Shown here: positions 52,678 through 61,398 of the stretch, piece by piece | How the letters are laid out: each line of letters begins with the position of its first letter | Position numbering within the stretch: the first letter of the stretch is position 1 | The notes under the pieces: generated by a model | Told to the model about the DNA's origin: nothing | Database searches by the model: none | What the model saw: the letters and a program-made list of their open reading frames with translations, nothing else | Assembly (NCBI RefSeq): GCF_008086345.1 | Contig: NZ_CP043006.1 | Span: forward strand, 2,602,032 to 2,666,031 | Reading direction: 5' to 3' | Length of the DNA stretch: 64,000 nucleotides | Source: Chitinophaga sp. XS-30 | GTDB lineage: Bacteria; Bacteroidota; Bacteroidia; Chitinophagales; Chitinophagaceae | Position numbers and translations under genes: made by a program

Positions 52678-53982
52678 TTAATTGTATAAGAGATAATAAA
52701 TTTTCAGTTGCGCGCGGTTCCCGGAATTTTTCCCGTCGCCAAGTATCAGCCGGTCGAATTTCGTGTAGTAATCCCCGGCAGTCGGTATAGCCAGCAATCC
52801 CCGGTAAGTATAGGTATCCATTTCTATGAGTGCACGGCAGTAGGACGTTACATCGTAGATATAGGCCGTATTGGCAGGATTGAGGAAATCCACCTGCATG
52901 TTGCCGCCCTGGTAACCGTTGTCATTGGAAAGCGTGTCGCCGGAAAGCACATAATGTTTGTTGTCCGCCGGGCACAGCATCAGCCGGGGCGGCAGGCGGT
53001 AGTCCCTGTAGGTGCCGGCTACCGGCCGCAATACCAGCTCTGCATACATGATGCGCCCGTATTTGCCCAGTTCCGGCAACGCAGCTATAGACGGAAAGTC
53101 CATCCGCGTAACGGTCCGCGTAAGGCTTTGCACGAATGACTGGTTGCCGGTAGCCGTACTGGGCAATCCCGTTTGTCCGGATGGCAGCTGCTCCAGCGCC
53201 GTGCCGGAGCGGTCCGACTTTATTTCATTGAACTGGAGGTCCGGAGAGCTCATCCGGAAATCAAAATATTTCTCTTCCACTTCAGTGGAGCTGATGTGGT
53301 AATGCAGGCGGATATAGAGATTGGAATCTGTGGCCTGGAAGCCCAGTGCGGCTTTATTGTTATTCCCGCGTATCGCCATCCCTTTGAAGTATTCCGTAAA
53401 ATAGTCGTTGTCGGAAACATCCTGCGATTTGTCCCGCAGCAGGTCGAACAAGGCTTTGCCTTTGATGTCGCTCAGCCGGAGATGCAGCAGGTTGCCGTCC
53501 GTGGGGCGGATCATTACCGAAGTATCTGCCCAGGGGGTGCTTTCCACGGCAAATTGCTGATGGCTGAAGAACATATAATAATCGTCCGGCAGCACCAGTT
53601 TCTGGGAGAGTTTATATACCCGGAACTGCTGCGGTACCGTAGTGTCCCCGTACCAGGAGCCGTCCGGTTTCATGATCAGCTCAATGGAATCATACACGGC
53701 ACGGATGTCCACCTCCCGTTCTGCGGGAAGGGAGATGTGGAAATAAGTGCCGGCCTCCACTTTACCGAACACCGGGTCCGTATATCCCCCGATCAGTGCG
53801 GTACCGGTGCCGGAGGTAGGAATGGAATCGAGCTGCACGGTGCGCATCTGGATGGTAAAAGTGTCCAGTAAAGTGTATTGCACATTGCCGCCATCTAACA
53901 CATTATCATAGCTGAAGCCGTTCTTCTCACAGGCCGAGAGCAGGAGAACGCCTGCGGCCGCAATGAGCATATTTCTCATCAT
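52678..53982 (-). CDS. DUF4270 family lipoprotein
   Basis: 434 residues with a lipoprotein signal (LLLSACEK, Cys near 18). DSIPTSGTGTALIGGYTDP followed by VFGKVEAGTYFHISLP is the recognisable DUF4270 start. The C-terminal part (YAELVLRPVAGTYRDYRLP, ALIEMDTYTYRGLLAIP) also fits. These lipoproteins are confined to Bacteroidota and have no known function. Cotranscribed with the downstream barrel protein. Confidence 0.85.
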   Translation of the reverse strand: MMRNMLIAAAGVLLLSACEKNGFSYDNVLDGGNVQYTLLDTFTIQMRTVQLDSIPTSGTGTALIGGYTDPVFGKVEAGTYFHISLPAEREVDIRAVYDSIELIMKPDGSWYGDTTVPQQFRVYKLSQKLVLPDDYYMFFSHQQFAVESTPWADTSVMIRPTDGNLLHLRLSDIKGKALFDLLRDKSQDVSDNDYFTEYFKGMAIRGNNNKAALGFQATDSNLYIRLHYHISSTEVEEKYFDFRMSSPDLQFNEIKSDRSGTALEQLPSGQTGLPSTATGNQSFVQSLTRTVTRMDFPSIAALPELGKYGRIMYAELVLRPVAGTYRDYRLPPRLMLCPADNKHYVLSGDTLSNDNGYQGGNMQVDFLNPANTAYIYDVTSYCRALIEMDTYTYRGLLAIPTAGDYYTKFDRLILGDGKNSGNRAQLKIYYLLYN

Positions 53983-54285
53983 AAAGCAATGGTTTTGTAC
54001 TTGTATAGCTGCGCAATGATAATCAGGAAGGTTTTGCCCGGTATGGCGTAATATGCCAATCCGGTGTTTTTATCGATGATCCGAGGGATAACATCGTTAG
54101 TTGCCATTTTCAGGCTGACAGGGTTTTTTTGGGGGAAATGCCCGCAAGTGCGCGCAAGATGCTCATAAAGAGCAGATTAGATAGTACTGTTAGTAACGCC
54201 AAGTAGATCGGTGTACCGGAACAAGCGTTACCTTGCTCCGGGTGGACAGCATATTTAGTGGGATGATATTCATTTGAACAGCAGT
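53983..54285. other. Intergenic region with one hairpin
   Basis: About 300 nt between two minus-strand genes; no gene is seen. A hairpin at 54216-54241 (CCGGA-A-CAAG, six-base loop, CTTG-C-TCCGG) lies just downstream of the antiporter gene and may protect or end its mRNA, though no T tract follows. The promoter of the DUF4270 gene should lie here but no clear TAnnTTTG was found. Confidence 0.4.
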
Positions 54286-55896
54286 TCAATGCCCTGTTCC
54301 TGTTATTTTCAGTTCATCCAGGTCCAGCTGCAACTCTGCTTTTCGAATAGCTTCATCGCTGTAGTACTTCTCTTTTCGCAGCTGAAACAATTCCTTTCTC
54401 TGCAAGGCATATGCATCCAGCATTACTTTATGGTAGAGCGCTATTTCCCGGTGCTGGATGTCCGCACATTCCAGGGAATCCAGGCGTTGTTGGGTACTGC
54501 TGATCTCATTTTCAAGATTTGACTTGAAGAAGCCCACCAGTTCATTATTTTTTGCCTCGGAAGCATATTTTTCATTGATCAGTTTCAGGGCGATATGGTG
54601 CAGCCTTAGCTGGATGCCCGCCTGCTGTTCATCTTCAGGAAGAATATTATCTATTTCCCTGAGTTTGACGAGCCTGATGACCAGCGGCAAGGTCAATCCC
54701 TGAAAAACCAATGTGATGAATATGACCACGAATGTGATAAAGACAATCAAATTGCGATGCGGAAATGCGGTGATCTTGTCATCCATCAACATGGGAATAG
54801 ACAATGCCGTTGCCAGCGATACTACACCGCGCATTCCTGCCCAGCTGATTATCAAAGGCCCTTTCCAGCCGGGGGAAGGGTCCTGTCTTATCCTGGCGCT
54901 TAGCCAGCGCGGGATGTGAGCGATCGGGTACACCCAGAGAAAGCGGAGCGCTATCGTGATGGCGCTTACGATCAGCCCGTACCGGATACCATCGGCAACG
55001 GAATATTCGCCCAGTCCGGCAATGATCTCCGGAAGTTCCAGGCCGATCAGTATAAACACCAAAGCATTCATCACAAAGATCATTGTCGTCCACACGCCAA
55101 GCATGTTCATCCGGGTATTTCCTGTACGGAATACTTCATGTGCGCGGTAAGACATGAACAGCCCGCCACTCACTACCGCCATAACACCCGAAAAGTGAAA
55201 CTGCTCCGCCGCCAGGAACAGCATATAAGGCGTCATCACCGTAAAAGCTGCATCAATAGCCGGCGTAGTAGGTAAAAAACGATGGATGACGTACATGATA
55301 TGCGCTCCCGCCAGTCCCACAACAATGCCCATGCCGGCCACCAGGAAGAACTGGCCGGTGGCTTCCTGCATGGAAAATGTGCCCGTCAGTACGGCTGCCA
55401 GTGCGAATTTGAATACGATCAGGGAAGAGGCATCATTTACGAGGCTTTCGCCTTCCAGGATGGTCATCAATCGTTTGGGTACGCTCATTCCTTTCATGAC
55501 CGTAGCGGCGGCCACGGCATCCGGCGGTGATACGATCCCGCCCAGCAAAAAGCCCAACCCCAATGTAAAACCGGGTATGATGGCAGATGTGGAATAAGCG
55601 ATAATGGTGGAGGTGAAAAACACCAGGCCGAAAGCCAGCAAGGCGATGGGCCGTTTCCATTTCCAGAAATCCTTCCACGAGGTGTACCAGGCCGCTTCAT
55701 AGAGCAGGGGCGGCAGGAAGATCAGGAAAATCAGTTCCGGGTTGAGATGCAGCAGTGGCACACCGGGGATAAAACTGATGCCCAGCCCGGCGATGACCAG
55801 GAAAATGGGATAGGCCACTTTCATTCTTTTTGCCAGCAATACCAGGAGCATGACCGCGAATAACAAAGCCAGTATAAGGAGCAGATGATGGTGCAT
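54286..55896 (-). CDS. Na+/H+ antiporter (CPA1/NhaP type)
   Basis: 536 residues: about 12 membrane helices (1-400) and a cytoplasmic helical tail (about 410-536). GGIVSPPDAVAAATVMKGM and LEGESLVNDASSLIVFKFAL contain the ion-binding acidic residues of the CPA1 family. PLLYEAAWYTSWKDFWKWKR is typical of YjcE-like members. Exchanges Na+ for H+ at the inner membrane for pH and salt control. The 22-nt gap to the methyltransferase upstream suggests one transcript. Confidence 0.94.
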   Translation of the reverse strand: MHHHLLLILALLFAVMLLVLLAKRMKVAYPIFLVIAGLGISFIPGVPLLHLNPELIFLIFLPPLLYEAAWYTSWKDFWKWKRPIALLAFGLVFFTSTIIAYSTSAIIPGFTLGLGFLLGGIVSPPDAVAAATVMKGMSVPKRLMTILEGESLVNDASSLIVFKFALAAVLTGTFSMQEATGQFFLVAGMGIVVGLAGAHIMYVIHRFLPTTPAIDAAFTVMTPYMLFLAAEQFHFSGVMAVVSGGLFMSYRAHEVFRTGNTRMNMLGVWTTMIFVMNALVFILIGLELPEIIAGLGEYSVADGIRYGLIVSAITIALRFLWVYPIAHIPRWLSARIRQDPSPGWKGPLIISWAGMRGVVSLATALSIPMLMDDKITAFPHRNLIVFITFVVIFITLVFQGLTLPLVIRLVKLREIDNILPEDEQQAGIQLRLHHIALKLINEKYASEAKNNELVGFFKSNLENEISSTQQRLDSLECADIQHREIALYHKVMLDAYALQRKELFQLRKEKYYSDEAIRKAELQLDLDELKITGTGH

Positions 55897-55918
55897 GTAA
55901 GGTCCGAAATTTATGCCG

Positions 55919-56455
55919 TTATGTATTAGTGATCAGGGCCGCATACATGGTGCCGCCGTAGACCGATCGTTGTTCACCGGTTTTCGTTATTTTTTGATAT
56001 CCGGAATGCAAAAATAATTGTTTTAGATCACGAAAAGGGAGGGGGTAAGGCACCCAGGGGTTCGGGGTACGATGGTCATATTCTACAATGATCCAGCGTT
56101 TGGTACCGGCAAAATGATGTTCCAGCTTCCGGATCAGTGCAGGTTTTTCCTGCACAAAATGCAGGGCATTCGCCATCAGTATTCCATCCAGCGGCGGAAG
56201 CATCAGTGCATCATGAACAAAATCCGCCTCCTGGAAGGAAACGGATACATTATCCCCCATTACGGCCGGGAGCAGCTGCGGCATTTTGTCCACACCGGTA
56301 ATATGGCTCCGGGCGGGTAAAATGGCCGCAAGCACTTCGGAGAATACGCCTTCGCCGCAACCGAGATCAGCCCATTGCAGGGACGTTGATCGGGCAAATG
56401 CGGAAGACAAGGGGCTTAGCAGGGTAGCATATTTATCTGATCTGTTCAAATACAA
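55919..56455 (-). CDS. Class I SAM-dependent methyltransferase
   Basis: 178 residues. SAM-binding motif I in LQWADLGCGEGVFSEVLA, motif II acidic end in ITGVDKMPQ, and DGILMANALHFVQEKPALI as the post-strand-4 region. Small Methyltransf_11/25 type. The substrate is unknown; the short length argues for a small-molecule target. Upstream of the antiporter. Confidence 0.85.
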   Translation of the reverse strand: MYLNRSDKYATLLSPLSSAFARSTSLQWADLGCGEGVFSEVLAAILPARSHITGVDKMPQLLPAVMGDNVSVSFQEADFVHDALMLPPLDGILMANALHFVQEKPALIRKLEHHFAGTKRWIIVEYDHRTPNPWVPYPLPFRDLKQLFLHSGYQKITKTGEQRSVYGGTMYAALITNT

Positions 56456-56589
56456 GTGGTTTTTTGCCGGGCCATCGCTTACCGGTGAATGGTGGATAAA
56501 GCGTTAATACTTCACCTGTCCTGCCCGCAGGGTTGCAGTGATCGGCAGTGTTTTCACAAGCCTGTGACGTGTTGCCAGTGTTTGTTCAG

Positions 56590-56943
56590 TTATTCCCCGG
56601 TTCTCAACGGGTGCTGCAGATAGATGATCACCAGGTTAAGCAACAGGAACGGCAGCTCAATAAATGCTCCTTTGAGGTCTTTATCCTGCAGGTGAAAGCA
56701 AGTGATCATCAATATGCCGGCTGCCATGAGGAAGTTGCCCCATATGAATGTTTTGGGGAACAGGATCAATGCTGCGGCAATAATGGTCACCGCTCCGTTG
56801 ATCATCAGTCCGGTTTTTGTAAATCCCCATTGACTGAACATCTCCAGCATTGCTGCTTTGCCGGTGAGCATAGCGTATCCCTGCTTGAAGCCCATAAAAA
56901 CGGCAACGGAGATCAGTACTGCGTTGATAATTTTCAGGATCAT
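56590..56943 (-). CDS. Small four-helix membrane protein (DoxX-like)
   Basis: 117 residues from ATG 56943, four hydrophobic helices (IINAVLISVAVFMGFKQGYA, GLMINGAVTIIAAALILFP, FLMAAGILMITCF, ELPFLLLNLVIIYL). Resembles DoxX/DoxD-like small membrane proteins. These often accompany oxidoreductase genes, and an SDR lies just upstream. A 34-bp palindrome separates the two. Function unknown. Confidence 0.7.
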   Translation of the reverse strand: MILKIINAVLISVAVFMGFKQGYAMLTGKAAMLEMFSQWGFTKTGLMINGAVTIIAAALILFPKTFIWGNFLMAAGILMITCFHLQDKDLKGAFIELPFLLLNLVIIYLQHPLRTGE

Positions 56944-56958
56944 ACTGTGTTTTTTAAA

Positions 56959-56992
56959 GAAAGGCAAATGACCCCGGGGTCATTTGCCTTTC
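56959..56992. terminator. Perfect 34-bp palindrome between the SDR and DoxX-like genes
   Basis: GAAAGGCAAATGACCCC (56959-56975) is followed directly by its exact complement GGGGTCATTTGCCTTTC (56976-56992). In the minus-strand transcript it forms a stem of up to 15 pairs after the SDR stop, followed by a T-rich/A-rich tail, so a terminator is likely. Its perfection also suits a protein-binding or cruciform site. Confidence 0.6.
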
Positions 56993-57011
56993 AAATGTAT
57001 TCTTTTTCCAA

Positions 57012-57767
57012 TTATCTTGTTGTGTATCCGCCATTGGCAAAAATGGTCTGCCCGGTGATCCACCATCCGTCTGTTACCAGGAATTCAACCAGGGGGGCAA
57101 TGTCGTTGATATCCGTCAACCCGCCCAATGCGGAGGCTGATTTATGGTAAGCAACCGCATCCTCACTTTCCTGCCCGTAAAAGAAAGGGGTGTCCATTGG
57201 TCCTGGAGCAACGGCGGTGACGGATATACCTCGTGTCCCGAATTCTTTGGAGGCCATTCTCGTAAAGTGTTCCACCGGTGCCTTTGCGCCTGCATAGGTG
57301 GAATATAACCCGGTATAAGCCGCCAGCAGAGAGGTAACGATGGTACAGACCTTGCCATTGTTATTCAGGGTTCTTCCCGCTTCCTGGATGAAGAAGTAGG
57401 CGACTTTCGAGTTGATGTCGAACATCGTATCGTACTCTGCTTCCGTAGTATCCAGGAAAGGTTTTTTCAATACCATACCCACGGTATTGACAGCGATATC
57501 GATCCCCCCGAATTTTGATCGGGCCGCAGCGAAGAGCATTTTGATGTTGTCCACTTTTGTCAGGTCCGCCTGAAACAGTAAAGCCTCTCCACCCGCGCTG
57601 GTGATATCCGCTAATGTTTTTTCGGCATCAGTTTTTGTACGGTCGCTATTGTAGTGTATAGCTACTTTTGCACCTTTCGCCGCAAATTTTCGACTCAGCA
57701 AGCCTCCCAGATTTTTAGCGCCACCGGCTATTAATACTACTTTCCCGCTTAAATCATTTCTTACCAT
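57012..57767 (-). CDS. Short-chain dehydrogenase/reductase
   Basis: 251 residues from ATG 57767; a longer frame would run through the promoter. VLIAGGAKNLGGLLSRKFAA is the nucleotide-binding loop (a GGAKNLGG variant of TGxxxGxG), IAVNTVG replaces NNAG, and the catalytic Ser-Tyr-Lys are in TSLLAAYTGLYSTYAGAKAP. VAPGPMDTPFF and the C-terminal GQTIFANGGYTTR complete the family pattern. NADP-type use is suggested by basic residues after strand 2 (NSDRTKTD). Adjacent AraC gene probably regulates it. Confidence 0.93.
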   Translation of the reverse strand: MVRNDLSGKVVLIAGGAKNLGGLLSRKFAAKGAKVAIHYNSDRTKTDAEKTLADITSAGGEALLFQADLTKVDNIKMLFAAARSKFGGIDIAVNTVGMVLKKPFLDTTEAEYDTMFDINSKVAYFFIQEAGRTLNNNGKVCTIVTSLLAAYTGLYSTYAGAKAPVEHFTRMASKEFGTRGISVTAVAPGPMDTPFFYGQESEDAVAYHKSASALGGLTDINDIAPLVEFLVTDGWWITGQTIFANGGYTTR

Positions 57768-57786
57768 AGTTTTTATTTTTTTATGG

Positions 57787-57810
57787 GTTACAGTTAATGT
57801 AACAAAGCTA
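57787..57810 (-). promoter_or_regulatory. -7 box and inverted repeat before the SDR gene
   Basis: TAGCTTTG on the minus strand (57810-57803) matches TAnnTTTG. GTTACA-GTTAA-TGTAAC (57787-57803) is an inverted repeat covering the predicted transcript start, a good repressor position. No -33 TTTG is seen. The AraC protein encoded from 58245 is the likely ligand. Confidence 0.5.
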
Positions 57811-57855
57811 TGGGAAGCAGGGGGCTGCGTCATGGTGAACTTTTCGGAAGTTTTT

Positions 57856-58245
57856 TTACCGGCTGTTTTTTTTCTGATGGGCGCTTCTGAAGTCGCCGGG
57901 GGTTATGCCGGTCCATTTTTTGAAAAACTTGGAGAAATTGGACGGGTCGTAAGTAAGCGTCATGGCAACCCCGGCAATGGATTGCCTGGATTCGGTCAAT
58001 AGCTGTCGGGCTTTATCGATGATCTTTGCATCGTAAAAATGGCAGGGGTGATGTGCCTTTTCCATTTGAATGGTATCAGTGAGATGTTTATGCGAAATAG
58101 CCAATTCGCGGGCAATCTCGTTAAGTTCCAGGAACCGGGGCGCCCGGCCGCTGACCACATCTTCAATGTGCTGGTCCAAAAAATGGAAGTACTGCCGGGT
58201 TATTTCCGTGCTCCTTTTCGTTTTTTTATGTTCTGCATTTTTCAT
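57856..58245 (-). CDS. AraC-family regulator, DNA-binding domain only
   Basis: 129 residues from ATG 58245. ELNEIARELAISHKHLTDTI and SIAGVAMTLTYDPSNFSKFF are the two helix-turn-helices; WTGITPGDFRSAHQ closes the domain. No sensor domain, which suits the compact AraC/SDR pairs found in Bacteroidota and Proteobacteria. It lies 88 nt upstream of the SDR gene on the same strand. Confidence 0.88.
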   Translation of the reverse strand: MKNAEHKKTKRSTEITRQYFHFLDQHIEDVVSGRAPRFLELNEIARELAISHKHLTDTIQMEKAHHPCHFYDAKIIDKARQLLTESRQSIAGVAMTLTYDPSNFSKFFKKWTGITPGDFRSAHQKKNSR

Positions 58246-58618
58246 CCTGCATCGTTCAAATGGTCCTGCCGCAACATAACATCCCTCAATGAAACACAAG
58301 ATACTGAAATGTAATCAGTTAAGTAGTGTTTCGCTGTAATTGACCGGCGGGGGCAGGGGGATTGGCCCCAGGTATTACATAGCTCAAAGAGGAGCGCTGT
58401 GGCCTTCCCGCACCGGTTGAGTGCCTGTAAAGCACTGAATATAAACTGATTTTGCGGCTGTGTGGGTGGCTGCTGTCTGCGGATACTTTGGCGGGAACAA
58501 AATGGCTTGTTCGCAGATGAAAAGCAGATATTCGTCCGCTTACAACCCCGGTCCGTCTATTTTATATTAACCCTAACAGTTCCCCGGATAATTTTGGCGG
58601 TGACAAAAAAACAATTGT
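58246..58618. other. Divergent intergenic region before the Kelch gene
   Basis: About 370 nt between the AraC gene and the divergent Kelch gene; no gene is seen. TAATTTTG (58589-58596) is an exact -7 element 23 nt before the Kelch ATG, with TTTA rather than TTTG upstream at long spacing. GGGGGCAGGGGG and other G-runs occur near 58350. Confidence 0.45.
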
Positions 58619-59638
58619 ATGCAGAATGCAAGACACTATTGTTGGATATTGGCGGGCCTGCTGGCTGCATGTTCCAATAACGATTCGGATGATGATCTCA
58701 TCGGGAACTGGATTGAGAAGTCCGAACTGGCGGGAAAGCCCCGTTCCGAGGCTGTGGCTTTTACGATCAATGACACGGCTTATATCGGAACAGGCTACGA
58801 CGGGGAGAAGTACCTGCGTGATTTCTGGAAGTACACGGCTAACGGCGGCTGGATCACACAGATCGCTGAACTGCCTGCGGCGGCGGCGGCACGCGGAAGT
58901 GCCGTGGCAATGGTCATAGACGGGAAAGCTTATGTGGGTACCGGCTTTGATGGTTACAACCGGCTGAATGATTTCTGGGCCTATTCTCCTGTTACCGGGC
59001 AATGGGAACCGAAAGCGCCGCTCGTAGACCCTAATCCGAGCATAGACTTGTCCCGCCGCGATGCGGTGAGTTTTGTGCTGAAAGGTAAAGGGTACGTAGC
59101 TACGGGCAACGATGGCGGTGCATTGAAGGATGTGTGGCAGTACGATCCGGGTAGCGACAGCTGGGCCAGCAAGAATACCTTCGGCGGCTCCAAGCGCACG
59201 GAAGCGCTGGCGTTCGTGATCGGTGAAAAAGCATATATCGTTACGGGCACCAACAACAACGAACTGAAGAACGATTTCTGGGAATACAATCCGGATACCG
59301 ATCTGTGGACGGAGAAACGAAAAATATCCGATGTTACCGATGATGACTTTGATAATGACTACGATGTGGTACGCAGCAATGCCGTCGTGTTCATTATGAA
59401 CAACAAGGCTTATATCAGCACCGGCAGTAAAGGCGGCCTCTCCACACACACCTGGGAATACAATGCCGTGGATGATATCTGGACGAAGAGGACCGATTTT
59501 GAAGGTACCGCCCGCACCGGCGCCGTTGCATTTACACTGGATGGCAAAGGGTATGTCTGCGCAGGCCGCACCTCTTCCTTACCGCTGGATGATCTCTATC
59601 AATTCGATCCGCTTGCAGCATATGAAGAAAATGACTAA
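58619..59638 (+). CDS. Kelch-repeat surface lipoprotein
   Basis: 339 residues with a lipoprotein signal (LLAACSNN, Cys near 18). About six Kelch blades follow, each with AVAF/YIGTGYDG and a Trp-containing W-Y pattern (FWKYTANGGW, FWAYSPVTGQW, VWQYDPGSDSW, FWEYNPDTDLW, TWEYNAVDDIW). Forms a beta-propeller at the cell surface. Stop overlaps the DUF4907 start by 17 nt, and a LytS/LytTR pair follows, suggesting a co-expressed envelope module. Confidence 0.9.
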   Translation: MQNARHYCWILAGLLAACSNNDSDDDLIGNWIEKSELAGKPRSEAVAFTINDTAYIGTGYDGEKYLRDFWKYTANGGWITQIAELPAAAAARGSAVAMVIDGKAYVGTGFDGYNRLNDFWAYSPVTGQWEPKAPLVDPNPSIDLSRRDAVSFVLKGKGYVATGNDGGALKDVWQYDPGSDSWASKNTFGGSKRTEALAFVIGEKAYIVTGTNNNELKNDFWEYNPDTDLWTEKRKISDVTDDDFDNDYDVVRSNAVVFIMNNKAYISTGSKGGLSTHTWEYNAVDDIWTKRTDFEGTARTGAVAFTLDGKGYVCAGRTSSLPLDDLYQFDPLAAYEEND

Positions 59639-59957
59639 ACATCTCCGTCGCTTCATGATCTGGACGTTGCCGCTGGTAGCAGGGTTGGTATTACTGACCG
59701 TTTTTTCTTCCAGGGGGGAGAAGAAACTGCTCCGGCTGGCACCCGTCCAGACGCCCAACGGCTGGGGATACCGCATCACCATCGATAACAAGCCGTTCAT
59801 TCACCAGGATTGTATTCCCGCAGTGCCAGGTTATCTGCCGTTTCATGACAAGGACGATGCCATGCGTGTAGGTTCGCTGGTCATGCACAAGCTCCGGCAT
59901 CAGCTTTCTCCGGCAATTACCCGGAGGGAACTGGACAGTCTGCGCATCAGGTTATAG
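59622..59957 (+). CDS. DUF4907 family protein
   Basis: 111 residues, one N-terminal membrane segment (FMIWTLPLVAGLVLLTVFSS), then NGWGYRITIDNKPFIHQDCI and FHDKDDAMRVGSLVMHKLR, the DUF4907 hallmarks. It overlaps the Kelch gene by 17 nt in another frame. In Bacteroidota this family is regularly found beside Kelch proteins; role unknown. Probably periplasmic, anchored to the inner membrane. Confidence 0.85.
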   Translation: MKKMTKHLRRFMIWTLPLVAGLVLLTVFSSRGEKKLLRLAPVQTPNGWGYRITIDNKPFIHQDCIPAVPGYLPFHDKDDAMRVGSLVMHKLRHQLSPAITRRELDSLRIRL

Positions 59958-60024
59958 CGTGCTTAACTTTAACACTTGCTTAATAGTTGGAAAGTGCTTT
60001 TAACACTTGTTTAAGAGACTTCTG

Positions 60025-61398
60025 ATGTATGTTTACCGCCGATTAGCACCTATGCTCAATATCAGGAATATATTCAGGAACAGGCTTGTGATCATCACCA
60101 TGCATCTTATGGCATGGCTCTGCCTTTTTCTCTTCCCGTTCTTTGTTTATCGTATCCAGGTGCAGGACCATTCGTTCTACATCAAGGAAGCGATCAACAC
60201 CCTCTTTCTGATCGGAATATTTTATCTGAATGTATATGTGCTGATCCCGCGGTTCTTTACTTTGAAGCGGATCGGTATTTACATCATGTGCGTATTGGGA
60301 CTGATCATTTTCATTGCCGTGCAGCAGGCTGTTGTGGAATATCGCTTTATGTCGGTAATGATCGCAAGAACGGGAACGGGGCCGTTTCCCGCCGCACGCC
60401 TGGCCGTTGCGGGAAGAGGCGCCGTATTCTCCCGGCCGGCGGACCTGGTGGTGGCAGAACACGGCATGCCTGCGGGCAGAACGATAGGTTTCAGCACACC
60501 CGCGGGTACCCTGCTGGAAGACAGCCTTTTTGACCGGCATGTGATCTCCTGGAGAAAAAGATTGTTTACGAGCTGGCGCAATCAACGGCCGAGCATCCAG
60601 GGCATCAGGGATTCCTTTCCCATGGCCGTGCGCACCATACATCCGTTTGAAGACCGGATATTTTTCCGGCATTTCTTCTTCCCGGAAATGTTGCGCAAGT
60701 CAGCCACCTTCGCATTGCTGATGCTGTTCATGAGCGGCTTTATCAAGATCGCGCTGGAATGGTTCAAAAGCGAGAAACAGCGCGAAGCCCTCACGGTCGC
60801 CAATCTGAATGCAGAATTGAAATTTTTGAAGTCTCAGATCAATCCGCATTTCCTGTTCAACAGCCTGAATACGATATACTCCCTGGCACATCGGCGTTCG
60901 CCGGAAACCGAGCATGCACTGGTGAAATTGTCCACCATCATGCGGTATATGATCTATCAGAGCAATGAGGACAGGGTGATGCTGGAGAAAGAGCTGCGTT
61001 ACCTGCAGGATTATATCGACATACAACGCCTGCGCATGACGCGGCAGGTACCTGTGGAATTTATTGTGGAAGGTGATGCAGCAGGGTTGGAAATTGCACC
61101 GATGCTGCTGATACCTTTTGTGGAAAATGCCTTCAAGCATGGCATCAGCCTGAAAGACCCGGCATTCATCAACATCCGCATAGCAATTTCCGAAGATGGC
61201 GTACTGCATCTCGTGGTACGCAACAGTTTATTCAAACAGCGCGTTTCAGAAAAAGGCGGCGTAGGATTGACAAATGTGCTCAAACGATTGAGCCTGCTAT
61301 ATACAGATGCACACACCATAACTGTCAGAGAGCATGGAGACGAATTTATTGCTGACCTAAAAATTGCGCTGAAACATGATAAAGTGCTTAGCTCTTGA
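60025..61398 (+). CDS. LytS-like sensor histidine kinase with a large extracytoplasmic loop
   Basis: 457 residues (ATG 60025; a TTG six codons upstream is less likely). Three membrane helices in the first 110 residues, a basic/Pro-rich loop of about 100 residues (about 115-220) that is longer than in the other LytS homologue here, and one more helix (FALLMLFMSGFIKIAL). Kinase core: KSQINPHFLFNSLNTIYSLA, IPFVENAFKHG and GGVGLTNVLKRL. Partner of the overlapping LytTR regulator. The loop may sense the Kelch/DUF4907 products. Confidence 0.93.
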   Translation: MYVYRRLAPMLNIRNIFRNRLVIITMHLMAWLCLFLFPFFVYRIQVQDHSFYIKEAINTLFLIGIFYLNVYVLIPRFFTLKRIGIYIMCVLGLIIFIAVQQAVVEYRFMSVMIARTGTGPFPAARLAVAGRGAVFSRPADLVVAEHGMPAGRTIGFSTPAGTLLEDSLFDRHVISWRKRLFTSWRNQRPSIQGIRDSFPMAVRTIHPFEDRIFFRHFFFPEMLRKSATFALLMLFMSGFIKIALEWFKSEKQREALTVANLNAELKFLKSQINPHFLFNSLNTIYSLAHRRSPETEHALVKLSTIMRYMIYQSNEDRVMLEKELRYLQDYIDIQRLRMTRQVPVEFIVEGDAAGLEIAPMLLIPFVENAFKHGISLKDPAFINIRIAISEDGVLHLVVRNSLFKQRVSEKGGVGLTNVLKRLSLLYTDAHTITVREHGDEFIADLKIALKHDKVLSS

